Source: DATAAP01 sp041690495 (GTDB lineage Bacteria > Pseudomonadota > Alphaproteobacteria > CACIAM-22H2). Taken from it: a stretch of 64,000 bases of DNA. The stretch covers positions 94,526 through 158,525 of the forward strand of contig JAWLHE010000011.1 in NCBI GenBank assembly GCA_041690495.1, in the 5' to 3' direction. The translations under genes and the position numbers were made by a program. The notes under the pieces were generated by a model, which was given only the letters and a program-made list of their open reading frames with translations, was not told where the DNA came from and did not search any database. The first letter of the stretch is position 1. Each line of letters begins with the position of its first letter. Below are positions 20,075 through 29,378 of the stretch, one piece after another.

Positions 20075-21048
20075 AGCGCGTTCTGGCCGCGGGCGAGGTC
20101 GAGCCGCGTGCCGGGACCGAGATGACGGCTGAAGATCTCGCCGTAATTGCCGACCAGCCGGATTGCGTCATAGGCCCAGGTGGCGGACAGTCCGTTGCGC
20201 TGGCCGAGATCGCCGTCGACACCGAGCAGGCGCTTGACTTCCGGGTTCTGGGAGCTGGTGCGCATCTTCTCGACATTGGCGGTGGTCAGGCCGAGTTCCT
20301 CGGCAGCGATCAGCGCAAAATAGGTCCAGCGCGCGATGTGAGTCCATTGCGGGTCGCCCTGGCGCACCATCGGGCCGATCGGCTCCTTGGAGATCACCTC
20401 CGGCAGGATCACATGGTCGGCGCGGTTCTTGAGGCCAAGGCCGCGCGCGGCAAGGCTGGCGCGGTCGTTCGACCAGGCATCGCACCGCCCTTCCTCGTAG
20501 GACCGCCGCGCCTCGTCGAGGTCGGCGAAGGTGACGACCGAGTACTTCATGTTTCGCGTGCGGAAGAAGTCGGCGATGTTGAGCTCGGTCGTCGTGCCCT
20601 GGGCGATGCAGATCGACGCGCCATCGAGTTCGGTCGCGCTCTTCACGCCGGCGCTCTTCCTCACCATGAAGCCCTGGCCGTCGTGGAACAGGGCCTGGGT
20701 GAATTCGAGCCCACCGCCGTTATCGCGCACATAGGTCCAGGTGAAGCGATGGGTGAGGATGTCGACAGCGCCGGTCTGCAGCGCCGCGAACGCTTCGCGC
20801 GGGGCAAGCGGTGTCAGCTTGATCTTGCCGGCGTCGCCGAAGATGGCGGCGGCGAGCGCCCGGCACAGGTCAATGTCGAAGCCGCGCCTGTTGCCCTGGT
20901 CGTCGGTGAAGGCAAAGCCGGGAATATTGGGCGCCGTGCCGCAATGGAGCATGCCACGCTGTCTGACGTCGTCCAGGGTAGCGGCAGAGGTAGCGGCGGA
21001 AAGACCGAACAGGGCGGCGAACGCCGCCACGGCGAAGCGAAGATGCAT
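20032..21048 (-). CDS. aapJ: General L-amino acid ABC binding protein, AapJ-like
   Basis: A 338-residue periplasmic amino-acid binding protein of the AapJ type. The signal peptide spans about residues 1-22 (ending TSAA). The mature protein opens with TLDDVRQRGMLHCGTAPNIPGFAF and has GFDIDLCRALAAAIFGD and FTQALFHDGQGFMVR, typical of the family. The ATG at 21048 has GGGAGA upstream. It is divergent from hutH across 140 bp, suggesting shared histidine- or amino-acid-responsive control. In rhizobia this transporter takes up many L-amino acids including histidine. Confidence 0.93.
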   Translation of the reverse strand: MHLRFAVAAFAALFGLSAATSAATLDDVRQRGMLHCGTAPNIPGFAFTDDQGNRRGFDIDLCRALAAAIFGDAGKIKLTPLAPREAFAALQTGAVDILTHRFTWTYVRDNGGGLEFTQALFHDGQGFMVRKSAGVKSATELDGASICIAQGTTTELNIADFFRTRNMKYSVVTFADLDEARRSYEEGRCDAWSNDRASLAARGLGLKNRADHVILPEVISKEPIGPMVRQGDPQWTHIARWTYFALIAAEELGLTTANVEKMRTSSQNPEVKRLLGVDGDLGQRNGLSATWAYDAIRLVGNYGEIFSRHLGPGTRLDLARGQNALWRDGGLLIAPPFR

Positions 21049-21188
21049 GGCGTTTCTCCCCTCTCGCAGGCATGCCGGCACGGCCGGCGGCCGACGCTTT
21101 GATCAGTTGTCGCACAAATACCATGCTTCGCGGGTCCGGGACCAGACCGCGGCTTGACCCTGCGCCGGCAGCCGTGTCTCGATAGGCT

Positions 21189-22721
21189 ATGACCTCCTTC
21201 GCTCTGCAGCCTGGCGCCCTCACCCTCTCCGACATGCGCCGGCTCGCTGCCGGCACGCAGATCCAGATCGCGGAGGAGTGCTGGCCCCTGGTCGATGCCG
21301 CGGCGGGCGTCGTTGCGCGCGTCGCCGACCGCAAAGAGGCAGTCTATGGCATCAATACCGGTTTCGGATTGCTGGCGCGGCAACGCATAGCGCCCCGGGA
21401 CGTGAGCGAGTTGCAGCGCCGGCTGGTGCGCTCGCACGCCGTGGGTACGGGCGAATTGCTGGCGGACGACATCGTGCGGCTGGTGCTCGCCCTGAAAGTG
21501 AATGCGCTGGCCCGCGGCCATTCCGGCGTGCGGCGCGCGGTCATCGAGACGCTGGCGGCGCTCTACAATGCGAACGTGCTGCCGGCGATCCCGTCAAAGG
21601 GCTCGGTCGGCGCGTCGGGCGACCTCGCGCCGCTCGCGCATCTGTCGCTGACCCTGATCGGCGAGGGCGAGTTCCGCGCCAGCGGCGAGACGCTCGCCGC
21701 GAGCGAGGGGCTGGCGCGCGCGAGGCTCGCCCCGCTTGCGCTCGAGGCCAAGGAAGGCCTCGCTCTGCTCAACGGCACCCAGGTGTCGACGGCGCTCGCG
21801 GCGAAGGGCCTCTTCGCGATCGAGGACGTGTTCGCCGCGGCGCTCGCCGCCGGTGCGCTGAGCATGGACGCGGCCAAGGGCTCCGACGCACCGTTCGACC
21901 CGCGCATCCAGGCGGTGCGCGGCCATCCCGGCCAGGCCGACGTTGCCGGAGTGCTCAAGGCGCTAGCCGCCGGCAGTGCCATCCGCGAATCGCATCGCGC
22001 CGGCGACGACCGCGTCCAGGACCCCTACTCGTTGCGCTGCCAGCCCCAGGTGATGGGCGCCGCCCTCGATCTGATCCGCTTCGCGGCCGATTCGATCGCG
22101 CGCGAGGCCAACGCCGTATCCGACAATCCGCTCGTCTTCAGCCAGTCCGACGAGATCCTGTCCGGCGGCAATTTCCACGCCGAGCCGGTCGCCTTCGCCG
22201 CCGACATCCTGGCGATGGCGGTGGCGGAGATTGGGTCGCTGTCGGAGCGCCGCACGGCGCTGCTGGTCGATCCGGCGATGAGCGGCGGCCTGCCGGCGTT
22301 CCTGGTCGCCGAGCCCGGGCTCAATTCCGGCTTCATGATCGCGCAAGTGACTGCGGCGGCGCTGGTCTCCGAGAACAAGGCGCTAGCGCACCCATCCAGC
22401 ATCGACAGTCTGCCGACCTCCGCCAACCAGGAGGACCATGTCAGCATGGCGACCTACGCGGCGCGGCGGCTGCACGACATGGCGCGCAATGCCGCGGACA
22501 TCGTCGCCATCGAGTTGCTGGCCGCCGCACAGGGCATCGACTTGCGCCGGCCGCTGGCGACGAGCCCGGCGCTCGCGGCCGTAATGCGTGCGATCCGCGA
22601 GCGCGCCGCGTTCCTCGACCAGGACCGCGCGATGGCGCCCGACATCGCCGCCGTCCGCGAACTGATCGAGAGCGGCTGGTTCCGTACGCAGATCGGACCG
22701 ATGCTGCCGTCCGACGGCTAA
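21189..22721 (+). CDS. hutH: Histidine ammonia-lyase
   Basis: A 510-residue histidase that deaminates L-histidine to urocanate and ammonia, the entry step of histidine degradation. The self-cyclising MIO cofactor triad Ala-Ser-Gly is at residues 142-144 in GSVGASGDLAPLAH, the same numbering as well-studied histidases. Other conserved parts are YGINTGFG near residue 55, QDPYSLRC (VQDPYSLRCQPQVMG), and NQEDHVSMAT. It is separated from the other hut genes by about 14 kb and instead faces the amino-acid importer genes, coupling uptake to the first step. Confidence 0.97.
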   Translation: MTSFALQPGALTLSDMRRLAAGTQIQIAEECWPLVDAAAGVVARVADRKEAVYGINTGFGLLARQRIAPRDVSELQRRLVRSHAVGTGELLADDIVRLVLALKVNALARGHSGVRRAVIETLAALYNANVLPAIPSKGSVGASGDLAPLAHLSLTLIGEGEFRASGETLAASEGLARARLAPLALEAKEGLALLNGTQVSTALAAKGLFAIEDVFAAALAAGALSMDAAKGSDAPFDPRIQAVRGHPGQADVAGVLKALAAGSAIRESHRAGDDRVQDPYSLRCQPQVMGAALDLIRFAADSIAREANAVSDNPLVFSQSDEILSGGNFHAEPVAFAADILAMAVAEIGSLSERRTALLVDPAMSGGLPAFLVAEPGLNSGFMIAQVTAAALVSENKALAHPSSIDSLPTSANQEDHVSMATYAARRLHDMARNAADIVAIELLAAAQGIDLRRPLATSPALAAVMRAIRERAAFLDQDRAMAPDIAAVRELIESGWFRTQIGPMLPSDG

Positions 22722-22728
22722 GCGGCGG

Positions 22729-23178
22729 TCAGTCCTTGCCGAGCCGTTGCAGGACCCGCTGGCGCGCGGCGCCGCGCTCCCTGTCCGGCAGGTAGATCAG
22801 CTCGCCGAGGCGCCGCATCAGGTTTGCCTCGTAGTCGTGCAGCGTGTCGTCGGCGTAGATCACCTCGTAGATCATCTCGAACAGCTCGACGCGCTCGTCC
22901 GCGGGCCACTCGCGGTTGATGACGCGCGTGAAGCCAAAGATCTGGATCGACTCGCCGGCTGCCTTCTCTCCCGCATGCGCCAGCATCGCCGCTTCGTCCG
23001 GCGGCAGGCTGAACCGCCGCGCCAGCACGCGCTCGATCGCCTCGCGCTCGCGCGGCTCGATGTCGCCGTCGAGGGACGCAGCCTCGCACAGCAGGGCGGC
23101 TGCAGCGAGCCGCAGCTCGTCTTTCTGGTGGCGCCGCGTTTCGCCCGCCGCGAACAGGTCCTTGAGTCGTCCGATCAT
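22729..23178 (-). CDS. TerB-like tellurite-resistance family protein
   Basis: A 149-residue all-helical protein of the TerB/DjlA-like family. It has the family's acidic pattern CEAASLDGDIEPREREAIERVL and, repeated later, IYEVIYADDTLHDYEANLMRRL, where Asp/Glu pairs could bind a metal. Family members occur in stress-related contexts; the exact role is unknown, and tellurite resistance is not implied here because no other ter gene is present. It converges on hutH with 7 bp between stops and diverges from the DUF938 gene. Confidence 0.85.
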   Translation of the reverse strand: MIGRLKDLFAAGETRRHQKDELRLAAAALLCEAASLDGDIEPREREAIERVLARRFSLPPDEAAMLAHAGEKAAGESIQIFGFTRVINREWPADERVELFEMIYEVIYADDTLHDYEANLMRRLGELIYLPDRERGAARQRVLQRLGKD

Positions 23179-23250
23179 CGTACGTTCCCGATTTGTAGCG
23201 ACGCTGGGCGCCTGTTGTGGAACGCCCGCGCCCTTACTAGGTTCATCGCC

Positions 23251-23862
23251 ATGGACTTTGCAAGCGATGCGCGCCGCATGTCGCCAGCGACCGGCCGCAA
23301 CCGCGACCCCATCCTCGCGGTGCTACGGCGCGTGCTGCCTCCGAAGGGCGTGGTCCTGGAGATCGCGAGCGGGACAGGCGAGCACGCAGTCTATTTCGCG
23401 CGCAACCTGCCGGATCTCGTATGGCAGCCAAGCGATCCCGACGCCGAATCGCGGGAGTCGATTGCCGCATGGACGGACGCGAGCGGCGCCGCCAATGTCC
23501 GGCCGCCGCTTGACCTCGATGCCGCGGCCCCGTCCTGGCCGATCGAGCGCGCCGACGCGGTCGTCTGCATCAATATGGTGCACATCGCGCCGTGGAGGGC
23601 GACGGAGGGACTGCTGAGCGGCGCCGCGCGAATCCTACCCGCCGGCGGCGTGCTCTATCTCTACGGGCCATACAAGCGCGACGGCCGGCATACGGCGCCG
23701 AGCAACGAGGCATTCGACGGCGATCTGCGTCAGCGCAATCCCGAATGGGGCGTACGCGACATCGCCGAGGTACGGAACGTCGCCTCGGTGTTCGGATTGC
23801 GCCTCCAGGAAGTCGCCGAGATGCCGGCCAACAACTTGTCCGTGGTTTTCGACCGCAGATAG
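23251..23862 (+). CDS. DUF938 methyltransferase-like protein
   Basis: A 203-residue DUF938-family protein with a class I SAM-dependent methyltransferase fold. It begins with the family's RRMSPATGRNRDPILAVLRRVLP and has motif I VLEIASGTGEHAVYFA, then QPSDPDAESRESI, INMVHIAPW and LYLYGPYKRDGRHTAPSNEAFD, all typical. The methyl acceptor is unknown. The ATG at 23251 is chosen because it gives the family's N-terminal start; the frame is open further upstream. A structured region ending in a terminator-like hairpin follows. Confidence 0.9.
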   Translation: MDFASDARRMSPATGRNRDPILAVLRRVLPPKGVVLEIASGTGEHAVYFARNLPDLVWQPSDPDAESRESIAAWTDASGAANVRPPLDLDAAAPSWPIERADAVVCINMVHIAPWRATEGLLSGAARILPAGGVLYLYGPYKRDGRHTAPSNEAFDGDLRQRNPEWGVRDIAEVRNVASVFGLRLQEVAEMPANNLSVVFDRR

Positions 23863-23944
23863 GCGGGGACCGGCCCACGATGCGTACCCGAAAAAAGTGC
23901 GCCGGATTCATAAAACTTAAACCAATTCCCGGCATAGTGGCTCC

Positions 23945-24020
23945 TGCGCGCGGGACGGCTCCACCGTCCGATGCGCGGGTTGAGGCCTCGCCACGGATGT
24001 ACTGGCGAGGTTTCGCTTTT
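23945..24020 (+). terminator. Structured 3' region with terminator-like hairpin
   Basis: Two stem-loops lie downstream of the DUF938 gene. The first is at 23947-23977: inner stem GGACGG/CCGTCC (23953-23958 with 23964-23969) and outer CGCGC/GCGCG. The second is a perfect 8-bp stem CCTCGCCA (23986-23993) with TGGCGAGG (24003-24010), loop of nine bases, followed by TTTCGCTTTT. The second looks like a rho-independent terminator. The whole could be the 3' end of the DUF938 mRNA or a small RNA. Confidence 0.55.
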
Positions 24021-24045
24021 CTGGGGTTCCGCTTCGCCGGTCCAC

Positions 24046-24648
24046 TCAATCCCACACCCGGCTTGCATTCGGATTGACAAAGCTGACGGTCAGCACCGTC
24101 AGCCGCGAGTCCTCGCCGGTCAGGCGCACGTGCACCCACCCCTGACGCTCCTCGTGAAGCGCCCGTCGGTCGATGCCCCGCCCCGTCACGGCGCCGGACG
24201 CCGCCTCGCCCGCCGCGCGCCAGGTTGAGATCAGCTCCGCGATCCTCGCCGAAGGCATGATGCCGATCACCCCGGACAGTGCGCCGGCCAGCTTGCGCAA
24301 CTGCGCGCGGCATAGATCGGAATCCGCCGCGTGCATCGTCAGCTGCAGGATCGCGCGATCGACCTTCCGGGGCCCGCTGCCGAACACGTAATAGGCGAGA
24401 CTGCCAGGCGGATCAGCCGCCCCGACCCGGCCGCATTCGCGAATGGCCCCATTGCGCTCGCACGACCAGCCGCCGCGACGCGAGGCGCTCTCACGCCAGA
24501 CATTCCCCGCGTCGAGACCATATGGAGCCAGGGCCCTGCACAGTGTTGCAGGCCGCTGCACATGGTCGAGATCGAGCGGTCGCGCGGCGCATGGGGCGGC
24601 CAGGAGAAAAACGGCCCCGCCTCCGGCCAGCCATCGATGCAGTTCCAT
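24046..24648 (-). CDS. Exported protein of unknown function
   Basis: A 200-residue protein with an N-terminal signal (MELHRWLAGGGAVFLLAAPCAA). The mature domain has four Cys in a pattern suggesting disulfides (LCRAL, WSCERNGAIRECG, DLCRAQL) and an acidic, partly helical C-terminal half (GRGIDRRALHEERQGWVHVRLTGEDSRLTVLTV). It resembles conserved rhizobial secreted unknowns but no function is recognised. It lies just downstream of, and on the same strand as, the RND pump genes (74-bp gap), possibly read from the same promoter. Confidence 0.65.
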   Translation of the reverse strand: MELHRWLAGGGAVFLLAAPCAARPLDLDHVQRPATLCRALAPYGLDAGNVWRESASRRGGWSCERNGAIRECGRVGAADPPGSLAYYVFGSGPRKVDRAILQLTMHAADSDLCRAQLRKLAGALSGVIGIMPSARIAELISTWRAAGEAASGAVTGRGIDRRALHEERQGWVHVRLTGEDSRLTVLTVSFVNPNASRVWD

Positions 24649-24722
24649 GCCGCAAATGTGTGGCGGGCACGCGTCACCGCGCCCTGTTCTTACGGACTAA
24701 TCCGGCCGCCGGAGCGCCAGAC

Positions 24723-27700
24723 CTATTTGCGGCCCTTCTTCGTTGCGTGCCGGCCCTTGCGCCACCAATCGGCAGGGCGCTGCTCGAGGGGTGCCGGATC
24801 GTTCGCCGGCGCAGGCGCCAGTTCGGGTGCCCGGCCGCGCCAGCTACGGATCCGGGCGGACGCGTTCTCGCGCAGCATCAGCGCGCACGGCGTCAGGATC
24901 AGGGTCAGCACGGTCGCAAAGCCGAGACCATAGACGATCGCCTGGGAAAGCTGGATCCACCATTGCGACGACGGCGCGTTGATCGTCACCGCGCGGCCGA
25001 TCATGTCGATGTTGATGCCGAACATCAGCGGCAACAGGCCGAGCACGTTGTTGAGCGCAGTCAGCAGGACCGGGCGCAGGCGCTCGGCACCGGTGATGAG
25101 GATCGCCTCGCGCGGCGCATGTACTTTGCGGACCTGATCGTAGGTGTCGATCAGCACGATGTTGTTGGCAACGACGATGCCGGCGAGCGCCACAACGCCG
25201 ATGCCCGACATGACGATGCCGAACGGCTGGCCGGCGACAAGCAGCCCGATCAACACGCCGAATGTGGACATGACGACCGCAGAGAGGATGAGCGCAGTGT
25301 TGTAGAAGCTGTTGAACTGCGCCAGCAGGATCAGGAAGATCAGGAATATGGCGCCGGCGAAGGCCTTCGACAGGAAGTCCGCCGCCTTCTTCTGCTCTTC
25401 GTCCTCTCCCTTGAATCGAATGTCGATGCGGCGGTCGATGCTCTGGCTCGCGAGCCATTCGCGGATTTCGGCCATCTTGGCGTCGGCGAGCACGCCAGGC
25501 TCGACATCCGCCTTGACCGTGATGATGCGACGCTGATCGACGCGCTGTATCTGGCCGGTCTTGGGCATGGCCGAGCGCTCGACGAAATTCGCGATCGGCA
25601 CCAGGCCCTGCTGGGTCTGCACGCGAATGCGGTCGAGCTGCTCCAGAGTGCGGAACTCGGTCGGATAGCGGATGGAGATATCGATCTCCTCGTCACTGTC
25701 GGATGGCCGGTATTCCGTCACTTTCAGACCATTGGTCACCAGCTTCAGGACATTGCCGACCGCCGTCACGTCTGCACCGAACTTCGCCGCCTGGACACGG
25801 TCGATCTCCAGCTCCCACTGAATGCCGGGAAGCGGGCGCGTGTCCTCGACGTTGCGCACACCCGCCATCGAATCGACATGGCGGCGCACGCGGTCCACGA
25901 CCGGCGGAATCAGCTCCGGATCGCGTGCGCCGATCTGGATGTGAATCGGCTTGCCGACCGGCGGTCCGCCTTCCTCTCGCCGCGCCTCCAGGCGGATGCC
26001 CGCCAGATCGCGCGTCCGCGCAAGAATGTCGGCCAGGATTTCGTCTGCCCTGCGCCGCCGCTGCCAGTCCGCGAACTCGAGCTGCACGGTTCCGATCGTG
26101 TCCTCCGGGAGATCCATGCCGCCCTGCTGCTGCTGCTTGCCGCTGCGCGTGTATATCGAGGCGAACTCCCTCCGCTCCCGCTGCAGCTCCAGGACTGCCG
26201 CCTCGACCTCGCGCACCAGCGTATCCTGCTCGCGCACGGACAGATTCCCGCGCGCCTGGATCAACACCATGGCGCGGTCGGGCTCGATCTTGGGAAAGAA
26301 CTCGACGCCCCGGCCATAGGCGCCGTAGAGAACGACGACCGTCGCCAGCAGCGCCACCGCGGCCAGCAACACGCTTGCCGGACGGCGCAAAGCACGATCG
26401 AGGACGCGCACATATGCGCCGGTGAATCCGCGTTGCCCCGACAGGTCGTGCGCCTCGATGGCCTTCACCGCGTCCGAGCTCGCGGTGCCCCCGCCGGCCT
26501 TGCCGATCAGCGCGCCGAGCGCCGGCACGAAGACCAGCGCCATCATCAGCGCGGCGGCCATCGTCACGAACTGCGAGATCGGCAGGAATTTCATGAACTC
26601 GCCGACCACACCGGGCCAGAATAGCAGCGGCAGGAAGGCGGCAAGCTGCGTCGCCGTCGACGAGATGATCGGCCAGGCCATTCGCCGCGCGGCCAGCGAA
26701 TAAGCGTCGCGCCGTGCCATCCCCTCGGCCATGCGTGCATCGGCGTATTCCGTGACGACGATTGCGCCGTCGACGACGTTTCCGGCCGCGAAGATCAGCC
26801 CAAACAGGACCACGATATTCACGGTCAGCCCCATGCCCGCCAGCATGAGGATGCCCGCGAGGAACGAACCCGGCACGGCGACTGCGACCAGCGTCGTCGT
26901 GCGCCAGCCGAGCGTCGCCAGCACGATGATCAGCACGAGCACCACGGCAACCGCGAGATTGTTCTCGAGATCGCCGAGCATCAGCCGAATGGTCTCCGAC
27001 TTGTCCTGGCTGTACCCGACCTTGATTCCGGCCGGCCAGCCGGCCCGCTCGGCCTCGACGACCGCGCGGACCCGCTCGATCGTTCCGATTATGTTGGTGC
27101 CGGTGCGCTTGGAAACCTCGAGCACTACGGTCGGCTCGCCATCGACCCGGGCGTAGGCCTCGCGGTCCTTGAAGGTGCGTCGTACCTCCGCCACGTCGCG
27201 CACCCGAACGGCGCGATCGCCGTCGACCACGAGCGGCAGGTTCAGGATATCCGAGACCCGTGCGAAAAGGCCGGGCAATTTCACGGCGAACCGGCCCTGC
27301 CCCGTGTCGAGCGATCCCGCGGCAATGATCTGGTTCGAGCGCGTGACCTGCTGAATGACCTGATCGGCCGAGAGCCCGTAGCTTTCGACCCGGATCGGGT
27401 CGATCAGCACCTCGACCAGCTCGTCCCGTGTTCCGACGATCCTGGCTTCGAGGACCTCGGGTACACTCTCGACGCGGTCGCGTAGATCGCGTGCAAGCCG
27501 CAGCAGGGCCCGCTCCCCTGCGTCCCCCGAGATAGTGACCACCAGCACCGGGAACAGGCTGAGATTGACCTCATGGACGACCGGCTCCTCGGTCTCGGTC
27601 GGCAGCTCCGGCTTGGCAATGTCGACCTTCTCCCGCACGTCGCTCAGCGCCTTCGCCGCGTCGAAGCCCGCCTCGAATTCGAGCAGCACGAAAGCGCCGC

Positions 27701-27962
27701 CTTCGAAGGCCGTCGAACGCATCTCCTTGATGCCCTCGACGCTGCGCAGCTCCTGTTCCATCGGCCGGACGAGCAGCCGCTCCGCATCCTCCGGACTGAT
27801 GCCCTGGTGGATCATCGAAACGTAGATGATCGGAATGCGGACGTCGGGCTCGGCTTCCTTCGGGATCTCGAGCCAGCTCACCCAACCGGCGAGCAGCAGG
27901 AGGACGAGCGCCGCGAGCACGAGCCGGCTGCGCGACAGCGCAAAACCAATCAGGGAACTCAT
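24723..27962 (-). CDS. RND-family efflux permease
   Basis: A 1079-residue AcrB/MexB-superfamily inner-membrane pump with the duplicated layout of this family: helix 1 near residues 10-27, a large periplasmic loop, helices 2-6 around 340-480, a second large loop, and a final helix group around 870-1030. The TM4 region GNVVDGAIVVTEYADAR carries the charged residues used for proton relay. The sequence is nearer to the HAE-type exporters of diverse hydrophobic compounds than to metal exporters (CusA type). It overlaps the adaptor gene by ATGA; no outer-membrane channel gene is adjacent. Confidence 0.93.
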   Translation of the reverse strand: MSSLIGFALSRSRLVLAALVLLLLAGWVSWLEIPKEAEPDVRIPIIYVSMIHQGISPEDAERLLVRPMEQELRSVEGIKEMRSTAFEGGAFVLLEFEAGFDAAKALSDVREKVDIAKPELPTETEEPVVHEVNLSLFPVLVVTISGDAGERALLRLARDLRDRVESVPEVLEARIVGTRDELVEVLIDPIRVESYGLSADQVIQQVTRSNQIIAAGSLDTGQGRFAVKLPGLFARVSDILNLPLVVDGDRAVRVRDVAEVRRTFKDREAYARVDGEPTVVLEVSKRTGTNIIGTIERVRAVVEAERAGWPAGIKVGYSQDKSETIRLMLGDLENNLAVAVVLVLIIVLATLGWRTTTLVAVAVPGSFLAGILMLAGMGLTVNIVVLFGLIFAAGNVVDGAIVVTEYADARMAEGMARRDAYSLAARRMAWPIISSTATQLAAFLPLLFWPGVVGEFMKFLPISQFVTMAAALMMALVFVPALGALIGKAGGGTASSDAVKAIEAHDLSGQRGFTGAYVRVLDRALRRPASVLLAAVALLATVVVLYGAYGRGVEFFPKIEPDRAMVLIQARGNLSVREQDTLVREVEAAVLELQRERREFASIYTRSGKQQQQGGMDLPEDTIGTVQLEFADWQRRRRADEILADILARTRDLAGIRLEARREEGGPPVGKPIHIQIGARDPELIPPVVDRVRRHVDSMAGVRNVEDTRPLPGIQWELEIDRVQAAKFGADVTAVGNVLKLVTNGLKVTEYRPSDSDEEIDISIRYPTEFRTLEQLDRIRVQTQQGLVPIANFVERSAMPKTGQIQRVDQRRIITVKADVEPGVLADAKMAEIREWLASQSIDRRIDIRFKGEDEEQKKAADFLSKAFAGAIFLIFLILLAQFNSFYNTALILSAVVMSTFGVLIGLLVAGQPFGIVMSGIGVVALAGIVVANNIVLIDTYDQVRKVHAPREAILITGAERLRPVLLTALNNVLGLLPLMFGINIDMIGRAVTINAPSSQWWIQLSQAIVYGLGFATVLTLILTPCALMLRENASARIRSWRGRAPELAPAPANDPAPLEQRPADWWRKGRHATKKGRK

Positions 27963-29059
27963 CGGCTGGCGGTCTCGTGCGCCCGCATCGGCACGGTGCG
28001 AACTTTCTGGCCGACGCCTACAAAGTCCTGGCCGACCGCAATGATGGTCGAACGCTCTGGCAGGCCCGACACGTACACCGCACCTTCGCCGCTGTTGCCG
28101 AGCACGGCCACGCGCGCGAAGCCGACGATGCCGTCCGCCGATACGACCTTGACGCCAACGGCGCCGTCATCGGCGAGCGTCAGCAGCGCCGGGCTGATCT
28201 TGTGCGCGAGTGTTTCGCCGACGACGATGCGCAGCTCCGCCGTCAGCCCCTCGACGATCCGGTTTTCAGGATTGGGTACTTCGAGTTCGAGCCGGAACGT
28301 CCGCGTGGCCGCATCCGCCACGACGCTGACCATCGCGATCGCACCGCGCAGCACGGCGCCGCCACCCAGAACGGCCTCCGCGGGCATGCCGCTGCGAATG
28401 CGCGCGACATGCTGCTCGTTGACGAAGCCGACGATGCGCAAAGGATCGAGATCGACGACCATACCGACCGGATCGCCGGCCTTGACATAAGTCCCGAGCT
28501 CGGCCGGCCGGGTGTCGAGCACACCTTCGAACGGCGTGTTGATGACCGTCTGCCCGATCTCGACCTCGATCCGCTTCACCATGGCGCGCGCCGAATCCAG
28601 CTTCGCCGCCGCATCCGCAAGCTGCGTCTCCGAACGGTGGCCCTTCGTGGCCAATTGCTGCGTCGCTTCGAACTCGATCCGGCGCTGTTTCAGCAGCGCT
28701 TGCGCCTCGCGCAACCGTGCCGTGCGATCATCGGTCGCAATGCGCGCGATCGTCTCGCCCGCGAGCACCGCCTGGCCGCGCTCGACCGGGAGTTCCACGA
28801 TCCGCCCATCGATTTCCGCGCGCAATTCGACCTTGCGCCAAGCCGCGGTATGACCGAACAGCCGGATGACCTCCTTGCGCGGCGAAGCGACGGATTCGAT
28901 CACGCGCACTGCCGGCAGCTCCCCGGCCGCATCGGCAACCGGCTGCTTCGCCTCCCGCCGGTTCTCGGATACCGTTCCGAATTGGCCGGACAGAATCCAC
29001 GCGACCGCGCCGATCATCACTGCGCCGGCGACAAGCCAGGAATTGTTGAACCGTTTCAT
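27959..29059 (-). CDS. RND efflux periplasmic adaptor (MFP)
   Basis: A 366-residue membrane-fusion protein that links the RND permease to an outer-membrane channel. It has an N-terminal membrane anchor (SWLVAGAVMIGAVAWIL), then the lipoyl-like half VELRAEIDGRIVELPVERGQAV, a helical hairpin (LLKQRRIEFEATQQLATKG) and the second lipoyl half INTPFEGVLDTRPAELGTYVKAGDPV, followed by beta-barrel and membrane-proximal domains. It is the first gene of the two-gene pump operon. Confidence 0.92.
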   Translation of the reverse strand: MKRFNNSWLVAGAVMIGAVAWILSGQFGTVSENRREAKQPVADAAGELPAVRVIESVASPRKEVIRLFGHTAAWRKVELRAEIDGRIVELPVERGQAVLAGETIARIATDDRTARLREAQALLKQRRIEFEATQQLATKGHRSETQLADAAAKLDSARAMVKRIEVEIGQTVINTPFEGVLDTRPAELGTYVKAGDPVGMVVDLDPLRIVGFVNEQHVARIRSGMPAEAVLGGGAVLRGAIAMVSVVADAATRTFRLELEVPNPENRIVEGLTAELRIVVGETLAHKISPALLTLADDGAVGVKVVSADGIVGFARVAVLGNSGEGAVYVSGLPERSTIIAVGQDFVGVGQKVRTVPMRAHETASR

Positions 29060-29378
29060 GTGCCGTCTCGTCTCGGAGGGCCGGCCGGCGGCAGACGCCA
29101 GTATTGTGGCAGCCCTCGCGAGCCTTGCTGGATAAACCCTGTGAGAAAAGTAGTGTCAGACCTGCGCCACTCTCTTCGTGAAATCCGGCAGCATCATGCC
29201 GGGCGTTTGTGGCTATTCCGGCGCCGGGCCGTCGGGCGCATGGCAATAAGAGCAATTCAGCCGGCAATCAAGCGCGTCCAGGCTACCCGACCGCAAGAAT
29301 TCTATAATTGCTCATGGACTGTGCTCGGCATCCGAATATTGCTCTGAGCACCCGGCCCAGCTTCCGGAAAGGGGGCCA
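29060..29378. other. Intergenic stretch, 319 bp, pump promoter
   Basis: This gap separates the RND adaptor start from the end of the cyclase-family gene. It must contain the pump promoter. It is more A/T-rich in the middle (29270-29345, with TTCTATAATTGCTC) than its surroundings. No TetR/MarR-type regulator gene is present beside it, and no coding sequence is supported. Confidence 0.5.

Noticed and set aside
22729..23178. Tellurite-resistance function for the TerB-like gene
   Set aside because: No terC/terD/terE or other resistance genes are nearby; the family occurs widely without that function.
24279..26624. Very long open frame on the + strand opposite the RND pump gene
   Set aside because: It is a mirror of a highly conserved efflux pump in G+C-rich DNA; its translation is Arg/Asp/His-rich with no family pattern.
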